Shown here piece by piece: positions 50,701 to 58,754 of a stretch of DNA of 64,000 nucleotides. Both the position numbers and the translations under genes were made by a program. Source of the DNA: JAEUHO01 sp046350655 (GTDB lineage Bacteria; Planctomycetota; PLA2; JAEUHO01); the NCBI GenBank assembly GCA_046350655.1, contig JAXMAB010000004.1, positions 62,001-126,000 on the forward strand, in the 5' to 3' direction. The notes beneath the pieces were generated by a model that was given only the letters and a program-made list of their open reading frames with translations, had not been told where the DNA came from and did not search any database. Position 1 is the stretch's first letter. Every line of letters begins with the position of its first letter.

Positions 50701-53003
50701 TCGACCCCGCGCGGGTCCACGAGGGCGACGCGGCCCGTCACCCCCGCGGGCACGGCGTAGCCGCCGCCGTCGGCGCGCCGGTAGATCGCGCGGAACGACA
50801 CCTTCTGGCCCGGCCGGTAGACCGGGCGGTCCGTCGCGACGTGGGCCTTGCTCGTGAAGCCCTCGGCGAACACCGGGCCCGGCGTCCACTCGGTGGCCGC
50901 GGGGTGGCCGTCCTTCAGCACGAGGACGCGCTGGGCCGTGCGGTCGGTGTCGAGGCGGTAGACGCCGTCCTTGCCGGTGACGCCCTCCGCGAACACGGCG
51001 GTCCCGTCCGTCGCGAGCACGCGGGCGCCCTCGACGGGCGCGCCGGTCGCGCGGTCGCGGGCCCACACGAAGACCTGCCGGCCCGCGGCCGACTTCACGA
51101 CCGCCTCGACGTCGCTCACGACCAGCAGCGTCGTCGCCGTCAGGTCGTCGTCGCCCGCGACCACGACGTAGGCGCCCGGGCCCGTCGTCGGGACGGGACG
51201 CTGCGCGGTGACGAGGGCGAACGGGGCGAACGGGTCCACCTTCCACTCGGCCGTCGCGTCGGGCTTGACGATCTCGACCTGGATCGCGTCCACGCCCGCG
51301 ATGGTCTGCTTGCGGCGGAAGTAGTCCTCGAGGCCGAGCTTGTAGACCTTCACCTTGAGCGCGGGCACGTTGCGGGTGACCACCGTCAGCACGGCGCCCT
51401 CGGCGCCGCCGATCACGCGCTCGCCGCGCACCTCGAGGTGCTTGCCCTTCAGCCGCGCGAGCCGGGCCGCGGCGTCGCCGTAGCCCGGGTGCGCCTGGAG
51501 CAGCGCCTCGTACTCCTTCACCGCGTCCTCGAGCCGCGCGAGGTCGTCCTCGAGGGTCGTCGCGACGAGCAGCCACGCGGCCGGGGCCTCGGGGCTGCCG
51601 GCGTACCGGCCCGTCACCCCGCGCCACACCGTGAGCGCGGCCTCGTGGTCCTTGCGCGCGCGCAGGAGCGCGCCCGCGCGGAGCAGCGCCTGGGGCGCGA
51701 GCCGGTGCGTCGGGAACTCCTCGGCGAACGAGCGCCACGCCGTGACCGCGCCCGTGGCGTCGTCCTGCGCGGCCAGTTGCTCGCCCTTCTGGAAGCGGGC
51801 CGCCGGGATGCGCTCCTGGACCTGCTGCCAGAGCGCGTGGTTCGGGTACGCCGCGAGGAAGCCCTTCCACTCGGTCACGGCGTCGTCGAAGCGGCCGGCC
51901 GCGGCCAGCGTCTCGGCGAGCGCGTTGCGCCACACCGGCGCGTCGGGATCGCCGGGGAAGCGCTCGGCGAGGCCGCGCCACTCGGCGGCCGACGCCTCGA
52001 GCTGCCCGGCCTCCGACGCGAGGGCCTGCGCGAGCCGGACCTGCACGGCCTTCGTCGCGGGGTCGCCGCGGTGCTCGGCGATCGCCTGCCGCAGGAAGCC
52101 GAAGCCCTCCTCGAGGCGCGCGCGCAGGTCGGCCTCGTCCTTGGCGTCGCGACGCGACGCGAGCCGCTCCTCGCCGAGCAGCGTCAGCACCTCGAGGTGC
52201 CGCGCCCCCGTGGGCCACTTCGCGAGCGCCTCGCGCAGCCCCTTGCGCGCGTCGTCGCGCTGGCCCGACCGCAGCTGCGCGCGCGCGCGACCGACGACGT
52301 AGGCCTCCGGGTCGGCGCCCGGGCCCTTCGGGTCGTCCTTCACGAGCCGGTCCCACGCCGCCGCCGCGTTGGCCCAGTCGCCGACCTCCTCGAAGGCCAT
52401 GGCGCCGCGCGCGCGCACGCGGAGCACGTCCGCGGGGGCGACGCCGATGCCGAGGGCGGTGTTGTAGGCGGCGAGGGCCGCCGCGAAGTCCTTGCGCTTC
52501 ACGGGACGCCCGAGGTCGTCCTTCCCGTCGCGGCCGTCGAAGTCGCCGTCGCCGAGCGCGACGTAGAGCGCCGCGAGCCGGGCCCGGTGGTCGGTGCCCG
52601 TGAGGAACGCCGCGCGCTCGCGGAGCACCTTCGCCTCGTCGGCCGGCGCGACGAGCTTCGCGTACGCGTCGGCCATCGTGGCCTTCATGCGGCCGGCCCA
52701 CACCGCGTCGCCGTGCGCCGCGAGGAACGCCGTCGCGGCGTCGAGCGCGCCCCGCGGGTCGCCCGCGTCGAGCAGCGCCCGGGCCTCGAGGACCCACGCC
52801 TCGAGCGCCTCCGGGGTCGTCGGGTGCTTCTCGCGCACCGCCTTCAGCGCGGCCGCGGCGGCCTTCCAGTCGCGGTCGCGCAGCGGGACCTGCGCGGCGC
52901 GCAGCGCCTTCGCCGCCTCGGGCGGCGCCTCGTCGGCGACCGCGAAGAGGGGGCACGCGACGAGGGCGAGCACCGACGCGACGAGCCAGGGACGACGGGC
53001 CAT
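44760..53003 (-). CDS. Giant alpha-2-macroglobulin-like protein with TPR regions
   Basis: 2,747 residues, longer than usual bacterial macroglobulins (about 1,600-2,000). Signal peptide (ASVLALVACPLFAVAD), then about 600 residues of TPR-like helices (PNHALWQQVQERIPAARFQKG), macroglobulin MG domains with MG2 (FVWARDRATGAPVEGARVL), a low-complexity bait-like region (near GGAGGGYGGRKSM), the A2M core (WRATARGVSG), an intact thioester PYGCVEQ with Cys1745, a receptor-binding-type domain, more TPR-like helices and C-terminal beta domains. It probably traps proteases in the periplasm or at the surface. GGAGG precedes ATG 53003. No PbpC partner lies nearby. Confidence 0.88.
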   Translation of the reverse strand: MARRPWLVASVLALVACPLFAVADEAPPEAAKALRAAQVPLRDRDWKAAAAALKAVREKHPTTPEALEAWVLEARALLDAGDPRGALDAATAFLAAHGDAVWAGRMKATMADAYAKLVAPADEAKVLRERAAFLTGTDHRARLAALYVALGDGDFDGRDGKDDLGRPVKRKDFAAALAAYNTALGIGVAPADVLRVRARGAMAFEEVGDWANAAAAWDRLVKDDPKGPGADPEAYVVGRARAQLRSGQRDDARKGLREALAKWPTGARHLEVLTLLGEERLASRRDAKDEADLRARLEEGFGFLRQAIAEHRGDPATKAVQVRLAQALASEAGQLEASAAEWRGLAERFPGDPDAPVWRNALAETLAAAGRFDDAVTEWKGFLAAYPNHALWQQVQERIPAARFQKGEQLAAQDDATGAVTAWRSFAEEFPTHRLAPQALLRAGALLRARKDHEAALTVWRGVTGRYAGSPEAPAAWLLVATTLEDDLARLEDAVKEYEALLQAHPGYGDAAARLARLKGKHLEVRGERVIGGAEGAVLTVVTRNVPALKVKVYKLGLEDYFRRKQTIAGVDAIQVEIVKPDATAEWKVDPFAPFALVTAQRPVPTTGPGAYVVVAGDDDLTATTLLVVSDVEAVVKSAAGRQVFVWARDRATGAPVEGARVLATDGTAVFAEGVTGKDGVYRLDTDRTAQRVLVLKDGHPAATEWTPGPVFAEGFTSKAHVATDRPVYRPGQKVSFRAIYRRADGGGYAVPAGVTGRVALVDPRGVEVEAKDAVASDLGSFAGDFTLDGEAPLGDWSVRVVVEERTFAGTFRVLEYRKPEFTVTVTPAKPSYKTGEEGKATIKLAYTFGGPVVNAPVAWQITRVPRDFAPSAVDDYSWYFQDAQSLENARRASRSAPAGSVVARGEGATDAAGELAVTFATQERDEDAEYVVSAVATDVTRRPVADEGRIPVVRRDHWAVVRTDQRVYRPQQELRATVTTVDANQSPVGKAGDAILVRVKRLPAPPVKRQQDAGTNAPVRLLEEELEVARVAATTDAKGRAEVRMKAPAAGQYRVRWSSKDARGALVTAYAAFDVAGEAEDLAKDARLVAAKETYVEGEKAEVLLQSPVTKVKALLTFEGEKVLDYRLVDVTDPSTILDLPVLAAYAPNVVLKIAIPGKDRLLEAEDEIVVFRYLQVTVTPSAREAAPGAAVSFDVTTTDAGGAPVAAEVGLAVVDEALFAVAPDRTPAIRPFFYDRKRVNRVVTSSSVGFRTYGTTRETNKDLLADAAARSSDPNVLLAMNALRLARAALQRGDVEQAAQQALLAVAADPGSWDAKNLVSELRQRPEAQEMLKQADEQRLMEEVARVQTETGAAADRMSRRSLKSEEDARLRMNSPPAPAAAPRPPGAPVLDAELADHNEDAKDAAPAEKSLAGKPGLVASGGAGGGYGGRKSMRASGGGGAKSKGAADKKADADRFEGFDWDKAAEPGDGGDLSGFSAPRTVLRVELAKGDEPANGALYRNALIALGEQYGLADGFAVAPTLRKTFSDTAAFEPRVVTDATGKATVKVTLPDNLTTWRATARGVSGASLVGEGRASVVARRDVLVRVDAPRFLVAGDRASVPTVVHNQGATQLEGTLALRAEGVTVAGTDGAISVPPNGRAMRDREVTASATGPARLEAELTSPQGGDKVEATFGTLPRGVRAVDGRTGLVSAAKGDVVETFFDVPEGAVAGATRLSVVLYPDLDAAILDGLAYLEVFPYGCVEQTVHRVLPAAWARKALLAAGSPDAKRLADLETSLRLTVARLRNLANDDGTYGWWRGGRGDVAMTAYALFALVEADRAGVAGASREVARTRQALRSILRGASDDVQALAHGALAAAGTADEEAYQVTFRRRNEELSVAGLAWMTMAAVARARGIVAEECARLLLARKVEEPDGTTRWSARPADCFVGSDRLATALALRALLTAGVADPAVERGMRWLLAHRPEAGFGTTLEAASFVGACATWVETARPARFGGTVHVLADGVEVRTVKIVPGAGLPLADRRFGLDVASGWKPGRHALAFRLEGEGEVRWAARLDAVVATETLEAEEHGVAIDRLYLDDDLPPVEGAELPAKPGHEILRPAARPKVDATSRKTAGSGERILVRLSVRAPRDLKFLIVEDPLPAGFEVLDETASGPFDSQERRDDRQVFFVSDVKAGTTVLSYVLQAVHPGRFTALPARVAAMYLPEVHGRSAGHVFDVTPTRTARGDAEAAPTPDEVYARAQKALEAKRFAEAAAAFTGLKALPLRDEVVVEIEAALLRCALETKTAAEIVRAREELVRRDPARVPNDLDAARAIADAYADVGAHGVAATLYRDLVARTFGFETQWARTLAQRGREVEGLAALGEALKAYPLSNATATAALQRATRLKELPRPEGGSRKAGAPMDAESVEALRDVAAHFAALPVAAPTSYALVEALRRVRDLDGAVEEAEAFPRRFPDTPFVDDTLFFLVDTRLLKFEAAPSEATGKSLVEAAQRLVSETFARPDGRREASEFRPRAWHAIGRVRHVLGDLAGAIAAYREAASAVEDAREAVAWLTDARLELDEAVTAGVAGTASFPMRYRNVDEVRLRVYPVDLQVLFAVRRTLEGLNKIDLSGITPAHEWTLRPDGGGDHGWHSASVELPVGKDAAGVYLVVAKAGTLETSTVVLKTDLQVALQRVGEKVRVHVLDATGKGVRGAFVTVSDGQAIKARGVTDGRGVFEAPGIGATPFVVVNSGDRYAIAR

Positions 53004-53201
53004 GGGAGCCTCCACACGGGACGGGACCACCGACACCGACCACCGACACCGGACGACCGACACGAGACCACCGACGCGACGAGCGTAGCCGCGACATCGC
53101 CCCGCCCGCGACGGGGGACGGGGTGCGGCGCACCCGGGCGACCGGGGCCCCGGCGATCCCCCTTAGACACCGCGCGTCCGGGGTGGTTCCATCGCGCGCC
53201 C

Positions 53202-54797
53202 ATGCAACCCCCGGCCCTCACCGGACGCACGCGCGTCGTGCTCAACGCCCTGATGGCCGGCCTGGTCCTCCGGGTCCTCGGGCTCGACGTCCTCTCCCTC
53301 TGGGTCGACGAGGGCGTGACCTGGGCCAACGCGACGGAGGGGTCTTGGAAGGACACCTTCTTCGCCGAGTCCAACCACCCGCCGGTCTGGTGGCTCGTCA
53401 CGCGCGCATCGCTTGCGTTGTGGCCGGGGGACGAGAGCGCCCTGCGCATGCCGGCCGTCGTGTGCGGCGTCCTCGCGCTGGTCCTCACCTGGCGGCTGAT
53501 GGTCCGCCTCACCGACGGCGCCCGGACGCCGACGCGCGGCGGGTTCGTGGGCGGCGACGGCTCGACCGCCGTCTGGGTCACGGTCCTGGCGGTCGTCAAC
53601 CCGTTCTGGGTCGAGTACGCGCAGGAGGCGCGGATGTACACGGCGCTCCTCGCGGAGGCGCTGGGCCTGTCGCTCCTCTACCTGCGGTGGCTCGACCGCG
53701 GCGGCCGGTGGACCCTCGTCGCCTACGGGGTGCTTGCGTCGATCGCGCTCCACACGAACTACTTCGCGTTGTGGCCGCTCGCCGGCCACCTCGCGCACGC
53801 GCTCTGGGTCGCGCGCGACGCCCGCCGACGCGGCGACCCGTTCCGCGTGCGGCCGCTGCTCGTGGCGCAGGTCGCGGCGGGCCTCTCGTTCGTCCCGTGG
53901 TTCCTCTACATGCTGCAGGCGTACCGCGGCATCTCGCCCGGCTCGTACGAGCCCGTCAGCCGCCTCGCGCACGCGCTCTGGCGCATGGGCACCGGGCCCG
54001 CGCTCGTCGCGCTCGACGCGCCGCGCGTGCGCGCGGGCCCCGCGGCCGTCTTCGCCGAGGAGTCGCTGATGGTCGTCGGCACGGCGCTCCTGTGGGTCGT
54101 GCCGATCGTCCTCGGCCTGCGCACGCTCGCGCGCCGCGACCGCGGCGGGTTCGCGTTCGTCGTCGCGTCGGTCGCGGTGCCGATCGCGCTCGTCCTCCTC
54201 GCCTGCGTGCGCTGGCCCCTCGTCCACGAGAAGTACCTGATCTTCGTCGCGCCGTTCCTCCTCTGGCTCGCGGTCGTCGGCGCGCGCTCGGCCCCGGGCC
54301 TGCTGCGCCCGGTGCTCCTCGGCGGCCTCGTCGCGCTGCACGCCGTCGGCCTCTTCGCGTACCACTTCGGCGACACGCCGCTCGCCGCCCCGCTCGTGGG
54401 GGCCCATCGCTACGGCAAGGAGCAGTGGCGCGAGGCCCACGCGTTCGTGGCGCGCGAGCGCGGCCCGAAGGACGTCGTGGTGCTCCACTCGCCGTTCACG
54501 CGGATGACGTGGGCCTTCTACGACCGCGTCCAGCCGGTCCCCGCGACCCCGCTGCCGCCGCTCGCGCTCCCCTGCGACCGCGCGCTCTCCGCCGAGGAGG
54601 TCGGGGCGGCGCTCCCGGGCCTCGCGGACGCCCCCGCCGCCTTCCTCGTCCTCTCCCACCCCGCCACCGACGACCCCGACCACTACCGCGACGTCTTCCT
54701 CCAGGCCGTCGCGCAGGCCTGGGGCGGGTTCACCGTCGAGACCCTCGAGCTGCCCCGCCAGTGGGGGATCCGGATCGTCCACGTGCGGCGACCCTGA
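53202..54797 (+). CDS. GT-C fold membrane glycosyltransferase (GT39/GT83-like)
   Basis: 531 residues with about ten membrane helices. The first external loop has the acidic motif WVDEGVTWAN and the PPVWWL segment after NH, as in dolichol/undecaprenyl-phosphate-sugar-dependent ArnT/PMT enzymes. VEYAQEARMYTALLA fits the next conserved loop. It probably transfers a sugar from a lipid carrier to an envelope acceptor. Acceptor and sugar are unknown. ATG 53202 has no good RBS. Divergent from the macroglobulin gene. Confidence 0.82.
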   Translation: MQPPALTGRTRVVLNALMAGLVLRVLGLDVLSLWVDEGVTWANATEGSWKDTFFAESNHPPVWWLVTRASLALWPGDESALRMPAVVCGVLALVLTWRLMVRLTDGARTPTRGGFVGGDGSTAVWVTVLAVVNPFWVEYAQEARMYTALLAEALGLSLLYLRWLDRGGRWTLVAYGVLASIALHTNYFALWPLAGHLAHALWVARDARRRGDPFRVRPLLVAQVAAGLSFVPWFLYMLQAYRGISPGSYEPVSRLAHALWRMGTGPALVALDAPRVRAGPAAVFAEESLMVVGTALLWVVPIVLGLRTLARRDRGGFAFVVASVAVPIALVLLACVRWPLVHEKYLIFVAPFLLWLAVVGARSAPGLLRPVLLGGLVALHAVGLFAYHFGDTPLAAPLVGAHRYGKEQWREAHAFVARERGPKDVVVLHSPFTRMTWAFYDRVQPVPATPLPPLALPCDRALSAEEVGAALPGLADAPAAFLVLSHPATDDPDHYRDVFLQAVAQAWGGFTVETLELPRQWGIRIVHVRRP

Positions 54798-54849
54798 CCC
54801 CGGGACCGCGAGGCCCGCGCCGGTTCGTGATCGGCCGCCCGACGGAACG

Positions 54850-54855
54850 TAGACT
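54850..54855 (+). promoter_or_regulatory. -10-like TAGACT, leaderless position, pfkA
   Basis: TAGACT ends 8 nt before ATG 54864. The gap CCGGCCCC has no Shine-Dalgarno. Confidence 0.5.
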
Positions 54856-54863
54856 CCGGCCCC

Positions 54864-56021
54864 ATGGCCAAGCCCCGCGCGAAGTCTCCCCGGCGCATCG
54901 CGATCCTCACGGGCGGCGGCGACTGCCCCGGGCTCAACGCCGTCATCCGGGCCGTCGTCAAGACCGCCGAGAACGATTTCGGCTGGGAGGTCTACGGCGT
55001 CCGCGACGGCTTCGAGGGCTTCCTCGTCGCCGGCGACCGCGGCATCTCGCGCCTCGACCGCGCCGACATCGCGGGCATCCTCCCGCTCGGCGGCACGATC
55101 CTCGGCGCGAGCAACCGCTGCAACCTGTTCGCGGTCGAGCGCAAGGGCCGCGTCACCGACGAGAGCCACCGCGTCCCCGAGGCGATGCGGCGGCTCGGGC
55201 TCTCGGCGCTGATCCTCGTCGGCGGCGAGGGCACGCACAAGGCCGCCGCGCAGCTCGCCGAGATGCGGGTGCCCGTCGTCGGCGTCCCCAAGACGATCGA
55301 CAACGACCTCGGCGGCACCGACGTCACGTTCGGCTTCGACACCGCCGTCGGCGTCGCGACCGAGGCCGTCGACCGGCTGCACTCGACCGCCGCGAGCCAC
55401 CACCGCGTGATGTGCGTCGAGGTGATGGGCCGGCACGCGGGCTGGATCGCGCTCCACGCCGGCATCGCCGGCGGCGCCGACGTGATCCTGCTGCCCGAGA
55501 TCCCGTACGACCCCGACCGCATCGTGAAGCGCATCGCGTCGCGCGTCCGGCACGGCCGCCGCTTCTCGATCGTCGTCGTCGCGGAGGGCGCGAAGCGCGG
55601 CGGCGGCGCGCCCGTGTTCCGCAAGGGCAGCGGCCAGGACCCGATCCACGACCGGCTCGGCGGCGTCGCGGCCGTCGTGTCGCAGGAGATCGAGGAGCGC
55701 ACGGGCATCTCCGTCCGCGCGACGGTCCTCGGCCACGTGCAGCGCGGCGGCTCGCCGAGTCCCGCCGACCGCGTGCTCGCCACGCGCCTCGGCGTCGGCG
55801 CGGTCCACGCGGTGGCGGAGGGCCGCTTCGGCCGCATGGTCGCGCTGCGCGGCGGCGAGATCACGACGGTGCCGATCGCGAGCGCCGTCGCCACGCTCAA
55901 GACGGTGGACCCGGCGGGCTCGGTCGTCTCCGCCGCGCGCTCGCTCGGCATCTCGTTCGCCGCCGCCGACGGCGGCGACGACCCGCACTTCGCCTCGCGC
56001 CGCCGCCACGGCGCCCCGTGA
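54864..56021 (+). CDS. pfkA: 6-phosphofructokinase, group III-like
   Basis: 385 residues. N-terminal GGGDCPGLN nucleotide site, substrate motif PKTIDNDLGGTD, MGRHAGWIAL and LGHVQRGGSP are all present. At the donor-specificity positions it has Gly123 in GGEGT (ATP-type) and Lys143 in PKTIDND (a residue otherwise linked with pyrophosphate-type enzymes). This Gly/Lys pair is known from the mixed group III, for example actinobacterial ATP enzymes. It catalyses the committed step of glycolysis. The phosphoryl donor is most likely ATP but should be treated as open. Likely leaderless. Confidence 0.93.
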   Translation: MAKPRAKSPRRIAILTGGGDCPGLNAVIRAVVKTAENDFGWEVYGVRDGFEGFLVAGDRGISRLDRADIAGILPLGGTILGASNRCNLFAVERKGRVTDESHRVPEAMRRLGLSALILVGGEGTHKAAAQLAEMRVPVVGVPKTIDNDLGGTDVTFGFDTAVGVATEAVDRLHSTAASHHRVMCVEVMGRHAGWIALHAGIAGGADVILLPEIPYDPDRIVKRIASRVRHGRRFSIVVVAEGAKRGGGAPVFRKGSGQDPIHDRLGGVAAVVSQEIEERTGISVRATVLGHVQRGGSPSPADRVLATRLGVGAVHAVAEGRFGRMVALRGGEITTVPIASAVATLKTVDPAGSVVSAARSLGISFAAADGGDDPHFASRRRHGAP

Positions 56022-56080
56022 CGACGGGGCCCGCCGGGGCCGCCCGGCGGGACGGGCCTTCCGAACCGTGCACGCGGGGG

Positions 56081-56086
56081 TAGAGT
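56081..56086 (+). promoter_or_regulatory. -10-like TAGAGT, leaderless position, PHP-psd operon
   Basis: TAGAGT ends 8 nt before GTG 56095. It resembles the arrangement at pfkA (TAGACT, 8 nt). Confidence 0.5.
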
Positions 56087-56094
56087 CCCCGCCC

Positions 56095-56955
56095 GTGCGC
56101 CGCATCGACCTCCACGCCCACACCGACCTGTCCGACGGCACGCTGCGTCCCGCGGACCTCGTGAAGCTGGCGGCCGAGGCGGGCCTCGCGGCCCTCGCGG
56201 TCACCGACCACGACACCACGGCGGCCCTGCCCGTCGCCCGCGAGGTCGGCCGCGCGCTCGGCGTCGAGATCCTCACGGGCTGCGAGATCACGACGCGCTT
56301 CCCGGGCCGCGCGATGCACGTCCTCGCCTACGGCTTCGACGACCGCGAGCCGCGCCTCCAGGCGATGTTCACGGAGATCCGCGGCGCCCGCGACGTGCGC
56401 AACCCGCGCATCCTCGACCGCCTCGCCGAGCTCGGCTGCCCGCTCACCATGGACGAGGTCCGCGCCGAGGCCGCCGGCGACGTGATCGCCCGGCCGCACA
56501 TCGCCCGCGCCCTCGTCCGCCGCGGCTACGTCAGCGACACCAAGACCGCCTTCCAGCGCTACCTGCGCGACGGCGGCCCGGCCTTCGTCGCCGCCGAGTC
56601 CGTCGACCCCGCGGACGCGATCGCCGCCGTCAACGCGGCCGGCGGCGTCGCCGTCGTCGCGCACCCGCGCCAGCTGCGCGTGGACGGCCCCGCCGGCATC
56701 CGCGCGCTCTTCCGGTCGCTCACCCAGTCGGGGCTCGGCGGCGTCGAGGTCTTCCACCCGAGCCACGACGCCGACGACCGCGTGCTCTACGCGGACATCG
56801 CCGCGCAGGAGCGCATCGTCCCCACGGGCGGCAGCGACTTCCACGGCGCGAACAAACCCGACATCCGCCTCGGGGTCGGCGACGGCTCCATCGAGATCGG
56901 GTACGAGACGTGGGAGGCGCTGCGCGCGCGGTGCGCGGCGTCGCCGTCGCGATGA
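56095..56955 (+). CDS. PHP-domain phosphoesterase
   Basis: 286 residues. The PHP metal-binding motifs are complete: RIDLHAHTDLSDGT, VTDHDTT, GCEIT, VAHPRQL and GSDFHG. The length and single-domain form match the YciV/TrpH (RNase AM) group, which removes phosphates from nucleoside 3',5'-bisphosphates or trims RNA 5' ends. GTG 56095 is preferred to GTG 56068 because of the -10-like TAGAGT 8 nt upstream. The TGA overlaps ATG 56952 of psd. Confidence 0.87.
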   Translation: MRRIDLHAHTDLSDGTLRPADLVKLAAEAGLAALAVTDHDTTAALPVAREVGRALGVEILTGCEITTRFPGRAMHVLAYGFDDREPRLQAMFTEIRGARDVRNPRILDRLAELGCPLTMDEVRAEAAGDVIARPHIARALVRRGYVSDTKTAFQRYLRDGGPAFVAAESVDPADAIAAVNAAGGVAVVAHPRQLRVDGPAGIRALFRSLTQSGLGGVEVFHPSHDADDRVLYADIAAQERIVPTGGSDFHGANKPDIRLGVGDGSIEIGYETWEALRARCAASPSR

Positions 56956-57797
56956 GCGTCCCGCTCTACGTCCGCCTCCTGCCGCGGCGCCTCGTCTCGC
57001 GCACGCTCGGCTTCCTCGCGCGGCGCCGCGTCCCGCGCTGGCTGCTGCAGCGCGTGTTGCGTGCGTATTGCAGGGGCTTCGGCGTCGACCTCTCCGAGGC
57101 CGCGGCGCCCCTCGAGAGCTACCGCACCTTCGACGCGTTCTTCACGCGCCCGCTGCGCGACGGCCTGCGTCCGCTCGACCCCGATCCCGCGGCGTTCCTC
57201 TCGCCGGTGGACGCGCGCGTCTACATGTCGGGCCCCGTCGAGGCGGGGACGATCCTGCAGGCCAAGGGCGTGCCCTACACGCTCGCCGACCTCCTCGGCT
57301 CGGCCGACGACGCCGCGCCCTTCGACGGCGGCACGTTCGTCACCGCCTATCTCTCGCCGAAGGACTACCACCGCATCCACTGGCCGCTCACCGGCGCGGT
57401 GGAGCACATCCGCCACCTGCCCGGCGACCTCTGGCCCGTCAACGACCGCGCGCTCGCCGGCGTCCGGGGCCTCTTCGCGCGCAACGAGCGCATCGCGATC
57501 CTCGGCCGAACGTCGTCGGGCGCCGCGTTCGCGATGGTGCCCGTCGGTGCGCTGAACGTCGGCTCCATCGGCCTCGAGTTCCACGACGTCCGCACGAACC
57601 GGCCGTTCCGTCGCGCGCCGCGCACGATCCCGTTCGCGCCGCCCGTCGCGGCGACGCGCGGCGACCGCGCCGCGTGGTTCAGCTTCGGCAGCGCGGTGGT
57701 CCTGCTGCTCTCGCCCGGCGCGGGGCGCCTCGACGCGCTCGAGCCCGGCACGCTGCTCCGCGTCGGCCGCCGCATGGGCACGCTGACGCTCCGCTGA
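56952..57797 (+). CDS. psd: Phosphatidylserine decarboxylase
   Basis: 281 residues, proenzyme of the pyruvoyl decarboxylase that makes phosphatidylethanolamine. Conserved segments: YRTFDAFFTRPL, the Asp of SPVDARV, the His-rich YLSPKDYHRIHWP, and the self-cleavage site FGSAVVLL where Ser becomes the pyruvoyl group. The motif is GSA rather than the common GST. ATG 56952 overlaps the stop of the PHP gene, so they are coupled. An in-frame GTG at 56910 upstream is less likely. Membrane-associated enzyme. Confidence 0.92.
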   Translation: MSVPLYVRLLPRRLVSRTLGFLARRRVPRWLLQRVLRAYCRGFGVDLSEAAAPLESYRTFDAFFTRPLRDGLRPLDPDPAAFLSPVDARVYMSGPVEAGTILQAKGVPYTLADLLGSADDAAPFDGGTFVTAYLSPKDYHRIHWPLTGAVEHIRHLPGDLWPVNDRALAGVRGLFARNERIAILGRTSSGAAFAMVPVGALNVGSIGLEFHDVRTNRPFRRAPRTIPFAPPVAATRGDRAAWFSFGSAVVLLLSPGAGRLDALEPGTLLRVGRRMGTLTLR

Positions 57798-57840
57798 CGC
57801 GCGATCCCCCGCTCCGGTACGCGAGGCCCGTTCGCCGGCG
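57795..57840 (+). repeat. Hairpin-family sequence starting at the psd stop codon
   Basis: TGACGCGCGATCCCC, then CTCCGGTACGCGAGGCCCG, matches the 35 bp that begin at the stop codon of the TonB-dependent receptor (17822). The right arm is incomplete here. Confidence 0.6.
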
Positions 57841-57846
57841 GGGGCG

Positions 57847-58287
57847 TCAGGCGCCGTCGGTCGCCGCGGGCGTGCCCGCGCGCGCGCGACGTCCGCGACG
57901 GAGGCACGCGATCGTGAGCACGAGCAGGACCAGCACCGCCGGGCCCGCGGCCCGCGCCATCCCGACGACGTCGTCGGACCACGGGAGCGACCGGGCCTCG
58001 CCGTCCACGCGCAGGGTCCGCTCCCAGGCCGCCTTCGACAACGTGGCGCCGCGGGGCGCCAGCTCGTCCACCACGTCGGTCACCTGCAGCGTGGTGCCGT
58101 CCTCGAGGTGCCACAGGACGACGTCGTCGAGGCCCGGGTGCTTCTCGGTGCGGCGCTCCTTCGACGCGAGGCGCCCGTCCACCGCGCGGGAGACGAGGGT
58201 CCGACGCGCCATGACGTGCAGGTTCCCCGCCACGCACGCGAGGCCCGTCAGCAGCAGCACGACCGCGGCGGCGCTAGTGGAACGCAA
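57847..58287 (-). CDS. Small two-helix membrane protein
   Basis: 146 residues with an N-terminal helix (AAAVVLLLTGLACVAG) and a C-terminal helix (AAGPAVLVLLVLTIACL) around an external beta-rich part (VLWHLEDGTTLQVTDVV). The proposed start TTG 58287 overlaps the end of the upstream gene by 14 bp. A GTG a few codons in (AAVVLLL) is an alternative. No family recognised. Confidence 0.55.
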   Translation of the reverse strand: MRSTSAAAVVLLLTGLACVAGNLHVMARRTLVSRAVDGRLASKERRTEKHPGLDDVVLWHLEDGTTLQVTDVVDELAPRGATLSKAAWERTLRVDGEARSLPWSDDVVGMARAAGPAVLVLLVLTIACLRRGRRARAGTPAATDGA

Positions 58288-58741
58288 GGAGGAACCCCGC
58301 CGCGGTGGCCGCGATCGTGAGGAGGATCCCGACCGCGACGGTCGCGGGCGGGGGGCGGTCGGGGGTCGCGACGAACAGGACCGACAGCCCGGCGACGACC
58401 GCGCCGAGCGACTGGTTGCACGCGTCCACGGGGTCGAAGGCCGCGATGCGGAACGTCGTCGCCTCGAGCCCGAGCCCCACGACGACGCTCGTGAGCGTCC
58501 CGAGCGTCACGAGGGCGGGCCCGAGCCGGGGCCAGGCCGCGCGCGGGCAGAGGAACGGCAGCAGGCCGAGCGCGCCGAGCGTCGCGCCGTACCCGGCGAG
58601 CAGATGGCCCGGGTAGTCGGTGCGGTGGCGGAGGAACAGCAGGTACGCGGCCGCGACGACGCCGAGGGCGCCGCCCACGAGGAGGATCCGCCCCGCCTCC
58701 GCGCGGCGTGAGCCCGCGGCGTCGGGGCCGTCGTGCGTCAT
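58274..58741 (-). CDS. Multi-pass membrane protein of unknown function
   Basis: 155 residues with about five hydrophobic helices (ILLVGGALGVVAAAYLLFL, LLAGYGATLGALGLLPFL, LGPALVTLGTLTSVVVGLGL, and two more). It overlaps the next gene and probably forms an operon with it. It lies 13 bp downstream of the PDZ-protein gene in the same direction. Confidence 0.65.
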   Translation of the reverse strand: MTHDGPDAAGSRRAEAGRILLVGGALGVVAAAYLLFLRHRTDYPGHLLAGYGATLGALGLLPFLCPRAAWPRLGPALVTLGTLTSVVVGLGLEATTFRIAAFDPVDACNQSLGAVVAGLSVLFVATPDRPPPATVAVGILLTIAATAAGFLLAFH

Positions 58742-58754
58742 CGGGCGCGCCGGC

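Noticed and set aside
44680..54797. Open frames of 2,800 and 3,300 codons on both strands across the macroglobulin gene
   Set aside because: They are GC-driven shadows with Arg/Pro/Gly-rich composition and no domains. The minus-strand frame 44760-53003 has the signal peptide, thioester and MG domains.
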